NCBI RefSeq assembly: GCF_910593845.1
Contig: NZ_CAJVAS010000036.1
Location: 1-63,537, forward strand
Source: Paenibacillus solanacearum
Lineage (GTDB): Bacteria > Bacillota > Bacilli > Paenibacillales > NBRC-103111
Reading direction: 5' to 3'
DNA: 63,537 nucleotides
In this document: piece by piece, positions 59,646 to 63,537 of the stretch
How the letters are laid out: every line of letters starts with the position of its first letter
Position numbering within the stretch: the first letter of the stretch is position 1
Made by a program: the position numbers and the translations under genes
Notes under the pieces: model-generated
The model's database searches: none
Told to the model about the DNA's origin: nothing
Seen by the model: only the letters and a program-made list of their open reading frames with translations

Positions 59646-61425
59646 CCGGACCGCCCCCTTTCTCATAAGGCACCGCGAGCAAATACGGCAGCGTAATGCG
59701 TACCAGCGTCCCTTCCGCCTGGGGAATGATCTCCAGCGCCCCCTTGTCCTTGAACAACAGCCGGAGCCGCTGCCGGATATTTTCCAGGCCGATGCCGGGT
59801 CGGGCCCGTTTATTCTGCTGCAGCTTGGCTTTCTCGACGCCAAGTCCGTTGTCCTCTACTTCCAGCACCAACGCTTCATGTCCGTCCCCCTTGACCCGGA
59901 TCCGGATCACGCCGCCCTGCGTTCGGCCGGCAATGCCGTGCTGGATCGCGTTCTCGACGAGCGGCTGCAGGCTGAGCTTCGGCACCAGCACATATTCGTC
60001 CCGCGCCTCGTACTCGTAATGCACCTCGAACCGGTCCTTGTACCGGGTACGTTGGATGTACATATAGGCGCGGATGAGCTGCATTTCTTCCCGCAAATAG
60101 ATGAGCTCCATATCCGCGTTCAGGCTCGTCTCCAGCAGCTTGCCCAGCGACATGCAAATCTCCGCAATATCCGCCTGCTCCTTGCGAAGGGCGATCCACT
60201 TCATCGTATTGAGCGTGTTGAGCAGAAAATGGGGATTCATTTGCGCCAGCAGCATTTGGAAATGCACCGCATCCTTCTCGCGCTGCTCGACCTTCAATCG
60301 CTGGATCAGCTCGTCCATATCCGACAGAATCGTGTTGAACGTGCGGGACAGCTCCAGTATCTCCCCTTTATACGGCTCTTCGGGAAGCCTGATCTTCAGA
60401 TCGTTCCGCACCGCTTCCCGCATCTTCATCTGGATGTGCGACAAGGGCCGGGTGACCGTGAACGAGATCAACAGCGCGATGAGGATGAACGCGGCCATGA
60501 AGAGACTGTACGTAATATAGTAATTATGCTTCAGCGCCTGAATTTTATTGAACAGCAGATCGTACGGAATAATCGTGACAATGTACCAGTCGAGCGACTC
60601 GATATAGCTGAAATTGATCAGCGCCTGGGATGGCTCGTCGAGAATATAGCCTTTCTCGGGCTTCGCAGTCGCCTTCTGCACGATCGGATCGGGAAGCGCG
60701 CTGCTCGCAACCGATTGCGCCACCGGCTCGCCCTTGCCCGTAATAATGAAGTACGGCTGGCTGCCGGACGAGGAATAGCGCACCGACTGGAACCAGTAGG
60801 TGTAGTCGATGCTAATCCGTACCAAGCCGTAGGGCCGGTTGTCCGGCTCCCGCATAACCGCATACAGCGACAGCAAATACGGGCTGGCCGACGTATCGCG
60901 GAACACGTGGTTCACATCGCGAGGCACCCATGTATACTTGGCTTCCCCTTTCAGCGATTCCTGAAACCGGGGATTGGCGAGTATCGTTTCGTAATTCAAC
61001 GTTTCCTTCGGCAAATTAGACGTGTAAACGTTTCCTTTTAGATCCAGCACCGTGAAGTACACCGTGGGATGGAGCAGAAAAAAACTCGTGTTCAGTCCCC
61101 TGAACTTCTCTTCCATTAAATACAGGTTATCGAGCTTATGGAACCGCTCGGGATACTTCAGCGTTGCGCGCACCGCCGAGTCCTGCTCGAGAAACAGCAC
61201 GGAGCGGAAGGCGATGCTCATCTGATCCTGAAGCGAGCGATTCAAATTCTCCAGCTGTGCGTGGCTCTGTTGGCTGACCTCGTCTTGAATGATCGTCTCG
61301 ATCTTACTGTAGTTGTACACCGTCAGCACGCAGAACGGCAGCAGTATCAACAGCACAAACGCCGTAAACAAACGGTATTTCAGCTTCTGCGGCCAAAACT
61401 TCCCGAGCTCTCTCTTCATTCGCAT
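59617..61425 (-). CDS. YesM-type sensor histidine kinase
   Basis: 602 residues. A membrane helix near 14-35 and another near 290-312 enclose an extracellular sensor domain (Cache-like). A HAMP domain follows, then a His_kinase domain with the phospho-acceptor His in LAQMNPHFLLNTLNTMKWIA, and a HATPase with ENAIQHGI and VEDNGLGV boxes. ATG 61425 has GAGGG nine bases upstream. Partner of the YesN-type regulator; probably senses extracellular oligosaccharides. Confidence 0.9.
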   Translation of the reverse strand: MRMKRELGKFWPQKLKYRLFTAFVLLILLPFCVLTVYNYSKIETIIQDEVSQQSHAQLENLNRSLQDQMSIAFRSVLFLEQDSAVRATLKYPERFHKLDNLYLMEEKFRGLNTSFFLLHPTVYFTVLDLKGNVYTSNLPKETLNYETILANPRFQESLKGEAKYTWVPRDVNHVFRDTSASPYLLSLYAVMREPDNRPYGLVRISIDYTYWFQSVRYSSSGSQPYFIITGKGEPVAQSVASSALPDPIVQKATAKPEKGYILDEPSQALINFSYIESLDWYIVTIIPYDLLFNKIQALKHNYYITYSLFMAAFILIALLISFTVTRPLSHIQMKMREAVRNDLKIRLPEEPYKGEILELSRTFNTILSDMDELIQRLKVEQREKDAVHFQMLLAQMNPHFLLNTLNTMKWIALRKEQADIAEICMSLGKLLETSLNADMELIYLREEMQLIRAYMYIQRTRYKDRFEVHYEYEARDEYVLVPKLSLQPLVENAIQHGIAGRTQGGVIRIRVKGDGHEALVLEVEDNGLGVEKAKLQQNKRARPGIGLENIRQRLRLLFKDKGALEIIPQAEGTLVRITLPYLLAVPYEKGGGPVVEGDDRRG

Positions 61426-61589
61426 GCAGCCCTCAGCCTCCGGCAATGACTCCTGTTGTCGTAGTAGTCATTATACCACTTCTGTCCGGGCCGGTGGCGG
61501 GCTTGGGAAAAGCGCGTAGATTTGTAGCATGGCGAAGGCAAGGCGCATGGATTTGTTCTATCACCGATCGTATGGCAAACGGCCTCGAA

Positions 61590-61626
61590 TAATAAAATAA
61601 CGACCAATCCCAGCGTGGATTGGCCG
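61590..61626 (-). terminator. Rho-independent terminator of the HEAT-type pair
   Basis: A 10-bp stem (61601-61610 with 61617-61626; one G-U) followed by a T-rich tract on the minus strand, 40 bases past the stop at 61666. Confidence 0.7.
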
Positions 61627-61665
61627 TCATCTGTTCAATCAATTTTCGATAGCTTCACTTTCATT

Positions 61666-61962
61666 CTACCGATCATTCTTTACGTTATATTCCTTAGTTG
61701 CTGTGTCCAGCATGGATTTCCAATCGTCGAACTTCGTCTCCCTTGCGACATGCCGATCAAAAAGCTCGTCGGGAATATTCAGAATATCTTCCCGCGTCTT
61801 TACTTGGAAATTGCCTTTCTCAAGAAACGCTTCAAACGTCTCGCATTGGGAATGCTCACCCATGAACGATTCATTAAACAACGCGTCTAATGCAATATGA
61901 TTAGGATCTTCTTGTGCCGTATTCTGGCCTTGCAAATCTTTCAGCAGATCGTCAAATGACAT
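61666..61962 (-). CDS. hypothetical acidic protein, 98 aa
   Basis: Begins MSFDDLLKDLQGQNTAQEDP and is acidic and soluble. No domain recognised. The open frame continues upstream to a GTG at 62061, overlapping the HEAT-like gene by 40 bases in another frame. ATG 61962 is chosen as the first methionine but has only a weak ribosome site. Probably co-transcribed with the gene upstream, as no terminator lies between. Confidence 0.5.
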   Translation of the reverse strand: MSFDDLLKDLQGQNTAQEDPNHIALDALFNESFMGEHSQCETFEAFLEKGNFQVKTREDILNIPDELFDRHVARETKFDDWKSMLDTATKEYNVKNDR

Positions 61963-62021
61963 TGGTTTTTGCTTCTGTCTTCTCAGAAAATCACCCTCAA
62001 TCGGTTTTATCGATACTCCGC

Positions 62022-62465
62022 CTATCTTGTCGATAATGACGCCCACGTGCTTTCCAGCCACGTATCGAAGTCAGCGCCCTTATCTCCCTCGTAGGTATCA
62101 TATACATCGAGCCTCATCTTTTTCAACTTCTCTTTAAACATCTCAAAGGAATGGCCTTCGGGCAAGCTTTTCTTAATTCTTACTAAAATTTTAGTTAATC
62201 CTTTAAACAACTCGCCTTTTTTCCTTGGCGGCAGCTGAACCTCTTCGCCCCATTGTTTGAGCTTCTGGAAAGCCGCTTCTTGCACTTTATACACGGTGTC
62301 GTTATACATTCTATGCGTCAGTACATCGATGGTTTGCTTACTTTTCCATTGACCCAACTGTTCGACGGCCTCTAAACGTTCTTTCCAATTGGACGTGCGA
62401 TTCGCGGATCCTTTTAATTGCTCATAATTCGAAGGTAATCCGCTTTGTACTTCTAATGTACCCAA
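62022..62465 (-). CDS. HEAT-repeat-like protein, 147 aa
   Basis: Helical repeats visible in NWKERLEAVEQLGQWKSKQT, IDVLTHRMYNDTVYKVQEAA and FQKLKQWGEEV, followed by a conserved-looking C-terminal part (LTKILVRIKKSLPEGHSFEM). HEAT-like scaffolds bind proteins or DNA; the role here is unknown. The start is a TTG at 62463-62465. Pair partner at 61666-61962. Confidence 0.6.
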   Translation of the reverse strand: MGTLEVQSGLPSNYEQLKGSANRTSNWKERLEAVEQLGQWKSKQTIDVLTHRMYNDTVYKVQEAAFQKLKQWGEEVQLPPRKKGELFKGLTKILVRIKKSLPEGHSFEMFKEKLKKMRLDVYDTYEGDKGADFDTWLESTWASLSTR

Positions 62466-62738
62466 ATGATCCCATCCCGTTCCATTTTATTTAAAACAAA
62501 CTTGCAAAAAAAAGCTTGGTCTACACGATACTGCGTAAAGAAGTTAAAGGTCGGTAGCCTTATGTAGCGGATTTGCCGCTTTTAGAATTACTGGCAGCTA
62601 CTTTGTCCGCCTCCATTATTATATTGTAACCGCATTTTGTTCACAAGCGATATACTCATTTGCTTTATGTTTTTAACTTCAGCTACACATAGCACCCCAC
62701 ATGGTTAGAATAAGCGCTAATACATCGGCAAAACGGCG
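62466..62738. other. intergenic stretch, no gene recognised
   Basis: AT-rich in part; no ORF of note, hairpin or repeat was recognised. Confidence 0.5.
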
Positions 62739-63452
62739 TTACAGATATAGATTCATAACAAATGATCTAACATTCACCCCTTTCTTTAATAAACTTGTAG
62801 CCTGATCTTTTAATGTATCCTTGGTAACTTGTAGTCCACATGATGGAATTGCAGATTTACGATTATCAGTTGCATCCCACCGTGAACTCTCAAACCAACC
62901 AATTAAGTATAGGCCATACTTACATTTGCCCTCTTTTAAATATCTGTTTACTAATTGTGTTTCCATGGCTTGAAAAAGCTCACGATGCCAATTTCCTTTA
63001 ACCTCAATAATAACTGTAATGACTTCAAAAGATCCCTTTGATATTCCTGTTAATACTGCATTAACATGAATATCTGTACGTTCTCCAGGTAATGACCCAG
63101 CGCTTCTCCGTATTTCCACCTCTCGGTTAACAACGATTCCCTTCCCTAAAAGATCCTCTTCCAAATGCTGTTTTACATAATCGGAGAATTCATTTTCAGA
63201 TCTTGGTCGGTATTCCTTCTGACCGATTTCATTCCAGAGCCACACTACTGCCGGTGTAATTCCATGTAGTTTCTGCTCCAGCCTGTTAAGTGATTCAATT
63301 AACACTTCTAATAACTGAATTTCACTTTGAACCAGCCTACGGTGCCTATTTCCCACTAGTTGGACAACTTCTATAGGTGTTGGTGGGGACCAAGTACTAC
63401 GACGTGTAACACTTTGTGGAGTTGTCAATAAAAGTGCAGTTTGAAAACACAC
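62739..63452 (-). CDS. C-terminal part of a putative PD-(D/E)xK nuclease-associated protein
   Basis: 237 residues. The core reads EEDLLGKGIVVNREVEIRRS, ERTDIHVNAVLTG, then VITVIIEVKGNWHRELFQAM with an Asp...Glu-x-Lys arrangement, and ends QLVNRYLKEGKCKYGLYLIG with a final helical segment. I recall this block as the C-terminal domain of larger defence-type proteins, so the N-terminal part may be missing. The only start is a GTG just after a stop, without a ribosome site, and another ORF tail ends 20 bases further out. Probably truncated at about 63450 by an insertion. Confidence 0.5.
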   Translation of the reverse strand: MCFQTALLLTTPQSVTRRSTWSPPTPIEVVQLVGNRHRRLVQSEIQLLEVLIESLNRLEQKLHGITPAVVWLWNEIGQKEYRPRSENEFSDYVKQHLEEDLLGKGIVVNREVEIRRSAGSLPGERTDIHVNAVLTGISKGSFEVITVIIEVKGNWHRELFQAMETQLVNRYLKEGKCKYGLYLIGWFESSRWDATDNRKSAIPSCGLQVTKDTLKDQATSLLKKGVNVRSFVMNLYL

Positions 63453-63471
63453 TCATACAGGTATCCCGTTA

Positions 63472-63537
63472 CTAAGCTGCTTGCGACAGCATTCTTTCGC
63501 GATAAATGGATGGCGGCCAGCCCCCTGGATTAGAGGT
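63472..63537 (-). CDS. 3' end of an ORF cut by the window edge
   Basis: 21 residues up to a TAG, ending NPGGWPPSIYRERMLSQAA. The style recalls transposase C-termini but I cannot name the family. If it is an insertion sequence, it would explain the truncated gene next to it. Confidence 0.3.
   Translation of the reverse strand, partial: TSNPGGWPPSIYRERMLSQAA

Noticed and set aside
59398..61041. Plus-strand ORF opposite the YesM-type kinase
   Set aside because: Antisense shadow of a well-defined histidine kinase.
1..63537. CRISPR array, rRNA or tRNA genes
   Set aside because: No regularly spaced direct repeats and no rRNA or tRNA signature were recognised by eye; a covariance-model scan would be decisive.

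Overview
The window reads like a chromosomal segment of a Paenibacillus-type member of the Bacillota. Strong purine-rich ribosome binding sites, frequent GTG and TTG starts, MocR-type regulators, a YesM/YesN pair beside a sugar ABC operon, copper-amine-oxidase-type stalk domains, FG-GAP proteins and a DUF3934-like basic protein all point that way. The assignment is inference; no rRNA or tRNA gene was seen.

Layout. 1-1.2 kb: small phage-type genes, one frameshifted. 1.3-7.9 kb: single metabolic genes, ending in a VOC-AlkC-TetR operon whose promoter spacer is filled by a 10+1+10 palindrome. 8227-13407: a complete Tn3-family element with 38-bp inverted repeats and a 5-bp target duplication (TATTT). 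It holds only a broken transposase remnant, and it carries five redox or small-molecule genes. 13.4-24 kb: regulators with divergent partners (MocR/nitroreductase, LysR/DinB), a DUF2975-XRE pair and the NAD-salvage set nrtR-pnuC-nadR. 24.3-30 kb: an oligopeptide ABC operon in the order D-F-B-C-A. 30.4-31.7 kb: a split ThrE-type exporter.

31.9-41.7 kb is a defence-like island, all on the minus strand. It holds a Fic protein, a membrane-anchored Mrr-like nuclease with a small membrane zinc-ribbon partner, a NERD-McrB-McrC-like operon, and a MazG-like pyrophosphohydrolase followed by a nuclease-helicase fusion (DUF2075). 41.8-45.6 kb: an EamA exporter and metNIQ, preceded by a leader with a short cysteine-containing upstream ORF and a terminator hairpin.

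45.7-53.8 kb is a carbohydrate cluster on the minus strand. IclR lies upstream of an apparent operon coding for an orphan solute-binding protein, a sialidase, a DapA/NanA-like aldolase, an FG-GAP protein and a sugar isomerase-like protein. Two copies of an IclR-type palindrome lie upstream of iclR and of the binding-protein gene. 54-61.4 kb: a phytanoyl-CoA dioxygenase-like gene, a small basic protein, and a sugar ABC operon (binding protein plus two permeases, no ATPase) next to YesM/YesN regulators. 61.6-63.5 kb: two small genes, one HEAT-like, then the C-terminal part of a putative nuclease, and at the edge the tail of another ORF.
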